64,000 nucleotides of DNA, from contig CAVDAL010000120.1 of the NCBI GenBank assembly GCA_963606965.1, positions 11,594 through 75,593 on the forward strand, read 5' to 3'. Under the pieces are notes generated by a model that was given only the letters and a program-made list of their open reading frames with translations, had not been told where the DNA came from and made no database searches. The DNA is from CAVDAL01 sp963606965 (lineage in GTDB: Bacteria; Actinomycetota; Coriobacteriia; Coriobacteriales; QAMH01). Below are positions 17,510-25,409 of this stretch, piece after piece (the first letter of the stretch is position 1; the number at the start of each line of letters is the position of its first letter). A program made the position numbers and the translations under genes.

Positions 17510-19768
17510 CTAAATCTTAACAAGCGGAGCATAGCCTTTCATAAGCTTCTTTGTCTGGCCACTTCTATCAAAACGCACAACAATTCTATCCCCTGCAGAT
17601 TCCAGCACAACGCCAGTGCCAAAAGTCTTATGTTCTACTTTATCCCCTGCAGCAAAATCAATATTTGCGCTTGCCTTGCGAGGTGAATTATCCGCTGAAG
17701 ATGAACGCCCAGTTTTGCCAAAGACTTGCCCTGAATACATATCTTGTCCATTGCCTGAACCATATGTCCCGCGCCTGTCTCCGCGCTTTTCCCAACCTGT
17801 GCCTTTCATTCCGCGTGAACCAATTCCTTCATGGTCAATCAGCTCTTTTGGAATTTCATCGACAAAGCGTGACCTTGGATTAGCTTGCGAACTATTAAAA
17901 GTTCTGCGCGTTTGCGCATGCGTGATATATAGCTTTTTCCTTGCGCGAGTAATTGCAACATATGCAAGCCTGCGCTCTTCTTCAACATTATGTTCTTGGA
18001 TTGAATTTGTGTGAGGGAAGATTCCCTCTTCCATCCCAGTAACAAAAACATAATCAAATTCCAAGCCTTTTGCGCTGTGAATAGTCATGAAAGTTATCAT
18101 TTCGCCATTTGCTGTATCAAGAGTGTCTAAATCTGTACGCAAAGATAGCCATTCCATAAAATCTGGAAGCTGCGGCTCGCGAACTTCATCAGAATTTTCA
18201 ACTTCAATATATTCATGAGTTTCAACAAATTCACGAACAACGCCCATAAATTCTGCAATATTTTCTTTGCGGCTTATATTTTCTTCACTGCGCTTTTTGT
18301 CCAAAGCAGCAACAATGCCAGTGCGTTCAACAATCATATCAACAATACTATAAAGGTCTCCGGAATATGATTGTGCTTCTTCAATCAATTGCACAAAAGA
18401 AATTAAAGCATTGCGCGTCGCCATGCGAAGGTTTGCATCTTCGCGGGCAAGCTTTGCAGCATCAAAAAAGGATAAGTTTTTCTCATTTGCAAGCTGCGCA
18501 ATATAATCAATTGATGTTTTGCCAATTCCGCGTGTAGGCGTATTGATAATTCGCATTGCGCTTACATCGTCAGCATTATTTGTAACTAGCTTCAAATAAG
18601 CCATTACATCGCGAATTTCTGCACGTTCAAAAAAACGAGTGCCGCCAACAATTGTATATGGCAAACCTGCGCGCAAGAACATATCTTCAAGAATACGACT
18701 TTGAGCATTTGTTCTGTAAAAAACAGCGATGTCATTATAAGATGTGCCCTTGCGGTGCAAATTTTCAATTTCTGAAGCAATCCAGCGGCCTTCATCGCGT
18801 TCATCTGATGCTAAATATAAAGCAGCATGTTCGCCTTTGCCTTTGCTTGTAAACATATGCTTTGCTTTGCGCGCGCTATTGTGAGCAATCAAAGCATTTG
18901 CAATATCCAAAATTGTGCCGCTTGAACGGTAATTTTCTTCCAGTTTGATTGTTTGTGCGTCTGGCCAGTCGCGTTCAAAGTCGAGAATGTTTCTGATGTC
19001 TGCGCCGCGCCAAGAATAAATTGACTGGTCATCGTCGCCCACAACCATAATATTGCGGTGAACTTGCGCAAGCATTTTTGTTATTTCATATTGCGCACGG
19101 TTTGTATCTTGATATTCATCCACAAGGATATATTTAAATTTGTCTGCATATTCATGTGCAATATCAGAATTATCGCGGAATAAAACATATGTGTAATAAA
19201 GTAAGTCATCGAAATCCATTGCATTAGCACGTTGCAAGCGCTTGTTATATGCTTCATAAATTGCACTTACTTTTTTGTCGAAAAAGTCCCCTGCTCGCAA
19301 TGCATATTCACTTGGGCTTAAAAGTTCATTCTTTGCGCTTGAAATGCGTGAACGAACAGCCGCATCTGGTACTGTTTTTGTAGAAAGCCCTTGTTCTTGC
19401 ATTATCTGCTTGATCAATCGCTTTGAATCATCCGTATCATAAATTGTGAAATTCGATGTGAACCCTAAAACGCCTGCTTCAGAGCGAAGAATTCTTACAC
19501 ACATACTATGGAATGTATTTATCCAAATGCCACGAGTTGAAAATGGCACTAAATCTTCAAGGCGCGTGCGCATTTCTTTAGCTGCCTTATTTGTAAATGT
19601 CACAGCCAAAATATTCCAAGGGTCACACCCATTTTCAATAACATGTGCAATGCGATATGTTAAAACGCGAGTCTTGCCACTGCCAGCGCCAGCCAAAACC
19701 AAAAGCGGACCTTGAGTGCATTCGACAGCATGTCGCTGTTCTTCATTTAAGGAAGATAAATCTAACAA
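17510..19768 (-). CDS. pcrA: UvrD/PcrA-type DNA helicase
   Basis: A superfamily 1A 3'-5' helicase acting in repair and replication-fork maintenance. It has the Q motif (LNEEQRHAV), Walker A AGAGSGKT, motif II VDEYQDTN, motif III GDDDQSIYSWRGAD, and motif V/VI TIHSAKGLEFDYVF and VAITRARK. The C-terminal Tudor-like segment (FGTGVV...VVRFD) is typical of PcrA. The frame is open to GTG 19822, inside the preceding gene. I prefer TTG 19768, which follows AAAAGAGAAAAG and gives the usual short N-terminus; length is then 752 residues. Confidence 0.94.
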   Translation of the reverse strand: MLDLSSLNEEQRHAVECTQGPLLVLAGAGSGKTRVLTYRIAHVIENGCDPWNILAVTFTNKAAKEMRTRLEDLVPFSTRGIWINTFHSMCVRILRSEAGVLGFTSNFTIYDTDDSKRLIKQIMQEQGLSTKTVPDAAVRSRISSAKNELLSPSEYALRAGDFFDKKVSAIYEAYNKRLQRANAMDFDDLLYYTYVLFRDNSDIAHEYADKFKYILVDEYQDTNRAQYEITKMLAQVHRNIMVVGDDDQSIYSWRGADIRNILDFERDWPDAQTIKLEENYRSSGTILDIANALIAHNSARKAKHMFTSKGKGEHAALYLASDERDEGRWIASEIENLHRKGTSYNDIAVFYRTNAQSRILEDMFLRAGLPYTIVGGTRFFERAEIRDVMAYLKLVTNNADDVSAMRIINTPTRGIGKTSIDYIAQLANEKNLSFFDAAKLAREDANLRMATRNALISFVQLIEEAQSYSGDLYSIVDMIVERTGIVAALDKKRSEENISRKENIAEFMGVVREFVETHEYIEVENSDEVREPQLPDFMEWLSLRTDLDTLDTANGEMITFMTIHSAKGLEFDYVFVTGMEEGIFPHTNSIQEHNVEEERRLAYVAITRARKKLYITHAQTRRTFNSSQANPRSRFVDEIPKELIDHEGIGSRGMKGTGWEKRGDRRGTYGSGNGQDMYSGQVFGKTGRSSSADNSPRKASANIDFAAGDKVEHKTFGTGVVLESAGDRIVVRFDRSGQTKKLMKGYAPLVKI

Positions 19769-19791
19769 CTTTTCTCTTTTCTTATCTATTT

Positions 19792-20571
19792 TTAAATTAA
19801 AGTTTTGCCCAAAGCTTCGCACAATATGCGCAGTTCAGCTACTAAATTTTCAAATTGTTCAAAACTCAGCTGCTGTTGAGCATCAGACTTTGCAGATGCT
19901 GGGTCAGGATGGATTTCAATCATGATTGCATCTGCTCCTGCAGCAACACCTGCCTTAGCCAAGGCTGGAACAAGGGCGGCGTCTCCTGCTGGGTGGCTAG
20001 CATCAACTGCAATGTAATAATTTGTCTTGTTATGAACAATTGGCACAGAAGCAATGTCTAGTGTAAAGCGCGTTTGAGTTTCAAAACTGCGAATTCCGCG
20101 TTCACACAAAACGATATTGTCATTTCCATGCTCTGTTAAATATTGCGTTGTTTGCAACCATTCATCAATTGTAGAAGCCATAGAACGCTTAAACAAAATT
20201 GGAGTCTTTTGTTCAGCTGTCTGTATTGCAACTTCTTTTAACAACTCATAATTCATCATATTTCGAGCGCCAATTTGAATTGCATCAACATGGGTCATTA
20301 AATATTGAATATGCTTTGCATCGACAAGTTCAGTGATACAATGCAAACCAGACGCATGTGCAGCATCGCGCAAAATGTCTACGCCGCTAAGCCCAAGACC
20401 TTGAAAAGATTTAGGATTTGTTCTTGGTTTAAAAGCTCCTCCGCGCATCCATGAAAGCCCACAATCTGCAATTAGTTTTGCAGTGCTCTTCACCTGTTGT
20501 TCACTTTCAACAGAACAAGGACCTGCTATGAGCGTTACACAATCTTTTTTGCATATAGTCAAAGAATCCAT
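19792..20571 (-). CDS. aroF: DAHP synthase, short form
   Basis: 3-deoxy-7-phosphoheptulonate synthase, the entry step of aromatic synthesis. Motifs are AGPCSVES near the start, RGGAFKPRTNP, KRSM for phosphate binding, and the HPAGD and EIHPDPASAKSDAQQ metal and substrate sites. At 259 residues it lacks the N-terminal ferredoxin-like regulatory domain of about 70 residues seen in many relatives, so feedback inhibition by that route is unlikely. It sits 7 nt after the PAP2 gene and runs into pcrA. Confidence 0.93.
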   Translation of the reverse strand: MDSLTICKKDCVTLIAGPCSVESEQQVKSTAKLIADCGLSWMRGGAFKPRTNPKSFQGLGLSGVDILRDAAHASGLHCITELVDAKHIQYLMTHVDAIQIGARNMMNYELLKEVAIQTAEQKTPILFKRSMASTIDEWLQTTQYLTEHGNDNIVLCERGIRSFETQTRFTLDIASVPIVHNKTNYYIAVDASHPAGDAALVPALAKAGVAAGADAIMIEIHPDPASAKSDAQQQLSFEQFENLVAELRILCEALGKTLI

Positions 20572-20578
20572 TGCACCA

Positions 20579-21166
20579 CTACCTATGATATTCCGAATAG
20601 TCGCGACGCTGGTTTTTTACACTATGCCTTGCCGCGGACTTTGGCTTGCTTATATTTATCAAGCGCATAAAAACAAAGACGCAAATCCAACCAATAATTA
20701 ATCCTAAAACAATTCCAGCCAAAACGTCAGTTGGATAATTCACGCCAAGATACATTCTTGCAAACATAATTATTACACTAAATATTATTGAAACAAAGCC
20801 GAATTTTCCACCAAAACAACGCGCAATAATAAAGCTTGCAGCAACGCATGAAGCAACATGGAAACTTGGGAATGAATAGCCTTCATGCAAAACACCAACA
20901 ACTGTGTTAAGCCCAATAATCGCATCAAATGGTCTATCGCGCCCGACCAACATTCCAATAAGCACAACGCCAATAAGAGCGCACAATATAACAGATGCAA
21001 TTAAAGCAAGTCCTTCTTTTCGTCTGTCTTTAACGAAGATAAGGAAAATCAAGCCAAGAACAAGCCAAATAAATCCATGATTTGCAATTGCTGAAAAGAA
21101 GGCAAAAAGCTGCACAATAAATGGTACTCGAATTGCTTGCAGAACTAATAATATTGTGCCTTCCAT
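20579..21166 (-). CDS. PAP2-superfamily membrane protein, active site degenerate
   Basis: A 195-residue protein with about six membrane segments and the layout of PAP2 lipid phosphatases. The three motifs are altered. Motif 1 reads GMLVGRDRP, where K-x6-RP is expected, so the lysine is a glycine. Motif 2 is PSFH for PSGH. Motif 3 reads ARMYLGVNYPTD, with Asn in place of the nucleophile His of SRx5Hx3D. I checked these codons on the DNA. An undecaprenyl pyrophosphate phosphatase would need that His, so it may be inactive or have another role. It precedes aroF. Confidence 0.82.
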   Translation of the reverse strand: MEGTILLVLQAIRVPFIVQLFAFFSAIANHGFIWLVLGLIFLIFVKDRRKEGLALIASVILCALIGVVLIGMLVGRDRPFDAIIGLNTVVGVLHEGYSFPSFHVASCVAASFIIARCFGGKFGFVSIIFSVIIMFARMYLGVNYPTDVLAGIVLGLIIGWICVFVFMRLINISKPKSAARHSVKNQRRDYSEYHR

Positions 21167-21209
21167 CTAATCTGTTCCCTCGTAATCTTTATTGCAATAT
21201 TCGTATGAC

Positions 21210-21217
21210 ATTATACT
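21210..21217. promoter_or_regulatory. Overlapping divergent -10 boxes, PAP2 gene and mntP
   Basis: ATTATACT holds TATACT on the plus strand (21212-21217) and TATAAT on the minus strand (21215-21210). Starts would fall about 37 nt before the PAP2 ATG and about 70 nt before mntP. The -35 matches are poor on both sides. Confidence 0.3.
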
Positions 21218-21224
21218 AACAAAG

Positions 21225-21256
21225 AAACGCTCCTTATCAGGCAGCGTTTTTAATTT
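21225..21256 (+). promoter_or_regulatory. Leader hairpin with U-tract upstream of mntP
   Basis: AAACGCT-CCT/AGG-AGCGTTT pairs (one bulged C), and the plus strand continues TTTTAATTTT. It lies between divergent genes, so it does not close an upstream plus-strand gene. It could be an attenuator in the mntP leader or a palindromic operator. Confidence 0.45.
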
Positions 21257-21292
21257 TATAAACAGAGCAAACAGGGTTTTCGGTACAAGATT

Positions 21293-21859
21293 ATGGGAAT
21301 AATTGAATTAATTTTTCTATCTATTGGTTTAGCTATGGATGCTTTTGCTGTATCAATTTGTAAAGGTCTGTCTGTTTCCAAGTTGAAGATAAAGCATATG
21401 ATCATCTGCGGCGCTTGGTTTGGAGGCTTCCAAGCTTTAATGCCATTGATCGGCTATCTTGTTGGATATCAATTCAAAGACCTTATTCAAGCATATGACC
21501 ATTGGATTGCTTTTGTTTTGTTGGCGCTCATCGGCGGCAACATGATTCGTGAAGCTTTAAAAAATGAAGATGAGGAACAAGATCCTGATTTTGGTTTCAA
21601 AGCAATGATTCTTTTAGCTATTGCGACAAGCATTGATGCTTTAATTATTGGAATCACATTTGCATTTATGAATGTAAATATTATTTTGGCACTTATTCTT
21701 ATTGGCGTAATAACTTTTGCACTTTCTGCTACAGGAGTAAAAATCGGTAACGTGTTTGGCGCACGTTACCGATCAAAAGCCGAACTTGCCGGCGGCATTG
21801 TTTTAATTTTGCTTGGTATAAAAATTATCCTTGAGCACCTGGGATTTCTGGCATTCTAA
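21293..21859 (+). CDS. mntP: Manganese efflux pump MntP
   Basis: A 188-residue, six-helix Mn2+ exporter. Helix 1 has the conserved AMDAFAVSICKG and helix 4 the matching ATSIDALIIG, the two acidic metal-binding repeats of the family. The segment between them ends in an acidic loop (NEDEEQDPD). It is one of only three plus-strand genes here. I see no yybP-ykoY (Mn) riboswitch, only a short hairpin in the leader. Its last 35 nt overlap the convergent zinc-ribbon gene, and its coding sequence holds that operon's terminator. Confidence 0.94.
   Translation: MGIIELIFLSIGLAMDAFAVSICKGLSVSKLKIKHMIICGAWFGGFQALMPLIGYLVGYQFKDLIQAYDHWIAFVLLALIGGNMIREALKNEDEEQDPDFGFKAMILLAIATSIDALIIGITFAFMNVNIILALILIGVITFALSATGVKIGNVFGARYRSKAELAGGIVLILLGIKIILEHLGFLAF
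21737..21773 (-). terminator. Intrinsic terminator inside the mntP reading frame
   Basis: A perfect 12-bp stem ATCGGTAACGTG/CACGTTACCGAT with a 7-nt loop (21743-21773). Read on the minus strand the stem ends in GAT and continues TTTTA. It starts about 52 nt past the stop of the zinc-ribbon DUF4013 gene, as expected for the terminator of the five-gene envelope operon. On the plus strand it encodes part of MntP. Confidence 0.82.
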
Positions 21860-22871
21860 CATCATCTTGTGCCCATTCTGGAACATGGCGCTTTAAATAG
21901 TGACCAACTGCACGCATAGCCAAGACATCGCCAAGCACTAAAATTGCAGAAGCAACATATCCAAAGACTAAGATTATTAATAATATAACAAGAGACACTC
22001 CTCCGCTTAATAAAGGAAAAGATTCCATGCCATAAGATAAATAATATACAGAAAAACCCAATCCGGCACAAATGACGGCAATGATTATGAAAGCAATTCC
22101 AATAACAATGCATGCACATATAGCAAAAACAATTTGAGAAAGTATGCCATTGCAAACCAATGTTCCAAGTTTCTTGGTATAAGCATTCCAAAGCATCTTA
22201 AAATCAAATCCACCTGCAATGCTATCTTTAGTAACTACTTTAATTTCAGAAACTAATTGCCATCCAGTCATCATAAATGTCAATGCCATAACAGCGACAG
22301 CGCCAACGAGTGGTACAACATTTAAAATGCCAACAGCAATAGAAAGAGCAATTCCAAGTATCACATCAAAAACAATTAGGAAAAAGCCAATCTTGAAGTA
22401 AGGACCAATCTGAATTTTTGGCAATGTGAAGCGCTTGCCAACGGAAACGTTTGCAGCCCAACGTGAAATATAACCTTTAGAGGAGAAGTTCAAAATTGGA
22501 ACCATTTGAATCAATGCCAAAAGCAGCATCTTCCCAAACCAGCCATCGCTTTCTTTAACATCGCGCCATGCAGCGCCAAAGCAAGATTCGCTATATGTCT
22601 TTGTAACAGTTGTTGCTGGCGTTGTTGCTTGCGCGCTAGCAGATTCTGCATTTGTGCTAGCTTCACCAGCTGCACTATTTGAATTTGAAGTTTCTTCATT
22701 TGAAGTTTCACCTGCAGCAACAGAAGTAGCAGTGTCTTCCTGTGCAGCTTCAACGTCTTCAACCTTAACATCTTCACTGTAAAGCTCTTGTGGCAACTTC
22801 TCGCCACAATTAGAGCAAAACTTACTGCCATTTAAAGCAATAATTTCTTTGCCACATTTGGGACAAAACAT
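21825..22871 (-). CDS. Zinc-ribbon membrane protein with DUF4013-like domain
   Basis: 348 residues. An N-terminal zinc ribbon (CPKCG...CSNCG, residues 3-22) is followed by a Ser/Ala/Thr/Glu-rich linker to about 90, then a membrane domain of six or so helices with DUF4013 character, and a short charged tail. Function is unknown. It shares the zinc-ribbon start with the FHA protein encoded just before it, so the two may act on one target. It is the last gene of the vanW-like operon, and its 3' end overlaps mntP on the other strand. Confidence 0.75.
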   Translation of the reverse strand: MFCPKCGKEIIALNGSKFCSNCGEKLPQELYSEDVKVEDVEAAQEDTATSVAAGETSNEETSNSNSAAGEASTNAESASAQATTPATTVTKTYSESCFGAAWRDVKESDGWFGKMLLLALIQMVPILNFSSKGYISRWAANVSVGKRFTLPKIQIGPYFKIGFFLIVFDVILGIALSIAVGILNVVPLVGAVAVMALTFMMTGWQLVSEIKVVTKDSIAGGFDFKMLWNAYTKKLGTLVCNGILSQIVFAICACIVIGIAFIIIAVICAGLGFSVYYLSYGMESFPLLSGGVSLVILLIILVFGYVASAILVLGDVLAMRAVGHYLKRHVPEWAQDDVRMPEIPGAQG

Positions 22872-22880
22872 AAATGTCTC

Positions 22881-23345
22881 CTATTCCGTTTGAGCGATGT
22901 ACTCAAACAACATTTCGAACGTACCTATTTGAACGTGGGAGCCCACGTTTAAAACGACTTCGTCAACGATCGAACCATTGACCCATGTTCCATTTAAGGA
23001 ACTATTGTCCTTTATCTTAACGATTGAGTCTTTAATTTCAATGCTTGCATGATGTCTGGAAACAGTCATATTGTTCAAGAAGATATCACATTGTGGGTCA
23101 CGCCCTAATGTAAATGTTCCACTATCTTTTAAAATAAATCGCTCGCCACTATATGGACCTTTCACAATACAAAGCGCTGGAACAGGGCCATCACTAGCTG
23201 GTTTTTCTTTTTCTTCAGCTTCAACAGAAACCGGCTTAAATTTTTGTGTCTGACCAATCAATTTAAATCCACATCTTGGACATGTTTGCGCTTGTTCGTC
23301 TAATTCAACTTTACAAACAGGACAAAGTGTTTTTCCTTCTGTCAT
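22881..23345 (-). CDS. Zinc-ribbon FHA-domain protein
   Basis: A 154-residue cytoplasmic protein with an N-terminal zinc ribbon (CPVCK...CPRCG, residues 8-25), a charged linker, and an FHA domain (about 60-150) with the phosphothreonine-binding landmarks GR, SRHH and N-GTWVNG. FHA domains bind phosphothreonine peptides, yet no Ser/Thr kinase is encoded in the window. GGAGGAATA precedes the start, which overlaps the stop of the GcvT-like gene (TAATG). It sits among cell-envelope genes. Confidence 0.85.
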   Translation of the reverse strand: MTEGKTLCPVCKVELDEQAQTCPRCGFKLIGQTQKFKPVSVEAEEKEKPASDGPVPALCIVKGPYSGERFILKDSGTFTLGRDPQCDIFLNNMTVSRHHASIEIKDSIVKIKDNSSLNGTWVNGSIVDEVVLNVGSHVQIGTFEMLFEYIAQTE

Positions 23346-24052
23346 TATTCCTCCTCCAAAAATTTAGCACCAACAAAATCTTTTTCATTACGCAACAAAC
23401 TTTGAAGACCAAGTTCTGCTGGCGTGTAATATTTCCCATCTTCAAGCTTCAAATAACATTCATTTGAATCTTCTAACATGGCTTTATATTCATCTGGCTC
23501 AAGCATTTCAAGGCCGCTAAATTCATTTAAAATCTCTCCAACTTCAGCTGCAATAGCCAATGGAACGAATAATAAATATGCTTGACCCGCAGGTGCAAGA
23601 TATGAATTTTCTCCAAGCTCAGAAGCTATAAAAGCAATTTTGCCTTCACAAATATCAACCAAGTTTTTGTAAACTTTTTCAGCGTCTTTACCAAAAAGAA
23701 GCAAGCTAGCAAGCTTTCCTGTTTGATTTTCAAAAATCAAATCCTTGAAAATTTTCTTTTTGTCTTGCGCCAAATTTGCATGAGCTTCAAGCCATTCAAA
23801 ATCTTCTTCAGCATTCTGTTCACTTGTCAATATTAAATATTCATTGTTACCAGTATTAATAACATGAATAAGGTCAATAACTTGAGCTTCAGAATTTAAT
23901 AATAACCCACAGCTTGACCCAAATAATACATCGCAATTCTGAAAATCACCTGTAAACATTGTCTTTATGAATAATTTTGCATCTGCTCCAGCACATAAAA
24001 AAGTGCCGCATTCTTGCAAGCTATATGCAAATGTTTGTGCTTTAGCACACAT
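23345..24052 (-). CDS. GcvT/YgfZ-like folate-binding-fold protein, short
   Basis: 236 residues resembling aminomethyltransferase (GcvT). A GcvT-like stretch LLLNSEAQVIDLIHV with TGNNEYLILTS follows the N-terminal strand, LLLFGKDAEKVYKNL matches the LQGP-K region, and the end (YTPAELGLQSLL...FVGAKFL) matches the TPxEAGLG...FIGREAL motif. It lacks the C-terminal barrel of GcvT and the KGCYxGQE motif of YgfZ. The frame opens at 24193 inside dacA; ATG 24052, after the dacA stop, gives the homologous start. Its role in an envelope operon is unknown. Confidence 0.65.
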   Translation of the reverse strand: MCAKAQTFAYSLQECGTFLCAGADAKLFIKTMFTGDFQNCDVLFGSSCGLLLNSEAQVIDLIHVINTGNNEYLILTSEQNAEEDFEWLEAHANLAQDKKKIFKDLIFENQTGKLASLLLFGKDAEKVYKNLVDICEGKIAFIASELGENSYLAPAGQAYLLFVPLAIAAEVGEILNEFSGLEMLEPDEYKAMLEDSNECYLKLEDGKYYTPAELGLQSLLRNEKDFVGAKFLEEE

Positions 24053-24059
24053 TGCTATG

Positions 24060-25391
24060 TCACCCGTTTCTTGTCGCGTCTTTGCGAATTGATTTTTCCA
24101 TACTTTCTTGGACTTCTTCACCAGACAGGTCGTCATTTCTTGTAACTTGAATTTCTTGAATATAAACAACACTATCTGCAATTGCATCATCACCTGTTAC
24201 ACAACCAATAAGGCGTACAGCAGATGTCCAAATTGTTGTTATAGCTAAAGGCGGAAGCTTTGTTTCAAGCGCAACTAAAGTCACAGAGCCAACAATAGAG
24301 TCGCCCTGCTTGAATGTTATTGTTCCAACATCTGAGCCTTTTGAAATTCCGCCACTAATATCTTTTAAGCTAATTTCAACAGAAACATTGCCATCATAAT
24401 CCAAAATTGTGCCGTAATAATCCTCTTTGATTCCAGCAGCAACTGTCTTATCTAAATAAGCAGAAAGCGGAACGTCAACTAAAGTTTCCCCCGCTTTTGC
24501 AAACAAAGTTTTGCGGTAATGATTAAAACCCCATTCAAGCAATTTATATGAATCTGTAAAGCGTTCAGATTCATCACTGCACCCCAAGACAACGCAATAA
24601 AGTTGAATATCATCTTGCACAGCTGTTGAAGCAAGACAATATCCTGCATTATTTGTATATCCAGTCTTGGTGCCTTTACATGCTTTCCAAGAATTCATCA
24701 ATGAATTTGTCGAGCGAAATGTCTTCTTTTTGCCACTGTAAGAAACTGTAACTTTTTTCTTCCCTACAATTTCAGCAAATGTTGAATTTGTCATGCAATA
24801 GCGCTGCAAAACGCAAAGGTCATAAGCTGTTGAATAGTGATTGTCATCATCCAAGCCATGAGGGTTTGTAAAATGCGTATTTGTCAGCCCCAGCTCTTTA
24901 GCTTTTTCATTCATTTTTTCAACAAATGAATCAACATCGCCATATGTAGCTTCTGCTAAAGCAATGCCTGCATCATTGCCAGAATGAACAAGCAAGCCAC
25001 AAAGCAAGTCATAAATTGTTACAACGTAACCGGCCATTAATTCTGAAGTTGACTCGCCAACAGATGCTGCATTTGCAGAAATTTTTGTGGTCGAATTTAT
25101 ATCAACTCCACTTTCTAAAACAACAAGAGCTGTCATCATCTTTGTTACAGATGCCATCGCATGCTTTTCATTAGCATTTCTAGACCATAAAACAGTGCCA
25201 TCAGATGTACACAAAATTCCTTCTTCACAAGCAGAAGAAGGAGCTTCTGTAATTGTTAGACCGCGTTCTGTAACAGTTGTTGAACCAATGTAATCACTGC
25301 CATCAATTGCAGCATTTGCAGGCAATGCATATCCAAAGCATAATGCAAATGCAAAAATGAAAGATATTAATATGTTAGCAACGCGCTTCAT
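24060..25391 (-). CDS. dacA: D-alanyl-D-alanine carboxypeptidase (PBP5 family)
   Basis: A low-molecular-mass penicillin-binding protein that trims the terminal D-Ala of peptidoglycan stems outside the membrane. A signal peptide covers residues 1-28 (cut after ANA). Active-site motifs are SVTK (81-84), SGN in HSGNDAG, and KTG in GTKTGYT. A C-terminal beta domain follows the catalytic part, but I see no clear amphipathic anchor; the tail is charged. It lies 18 nt after the VanW-domain gene. Confidence 0.93.
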   Translation of the reverse strand: MKRVANILISFIFAFALCFGYALPANAAIDGSDYIGSTTVTERGLTITEAPSSACEEGILCTSDGTVLWSRNANEKHAMASVTKMMTALVVLESGVDINSTTKISANAASVGESTSELMAGYVVTIYDLLCGLLVHSGNDAGIALAEATYGDVDSFVEKMNEKAKELGLTNTHFTNPHGLDDDNHYSTAYDLCVLQRYCMTNSTFAEIVGKKKVTVSYSGKKKTFRSTNSLMNSWKACKGTKTGYTNNAGYCLASTAVQDDIQLYCVVLGCSDESERFTDSYKLLEWGFNHYRKTLFAKAGETLVDVPLSAYLDKTVAAGIKEDYYGTILDYDGNVSVEISLKDISGGISKGSDVGTITFKQGDSIVGSVTLVALETKLPPLAITTIWTSAVRLIGCVTGDDAIADSVVYIQEIQVTRNDDLSGEEVQESMEKSIRKDATRNG

Positions 25392-25409
25392 TAAATATAT
25401 AAATCCAAC

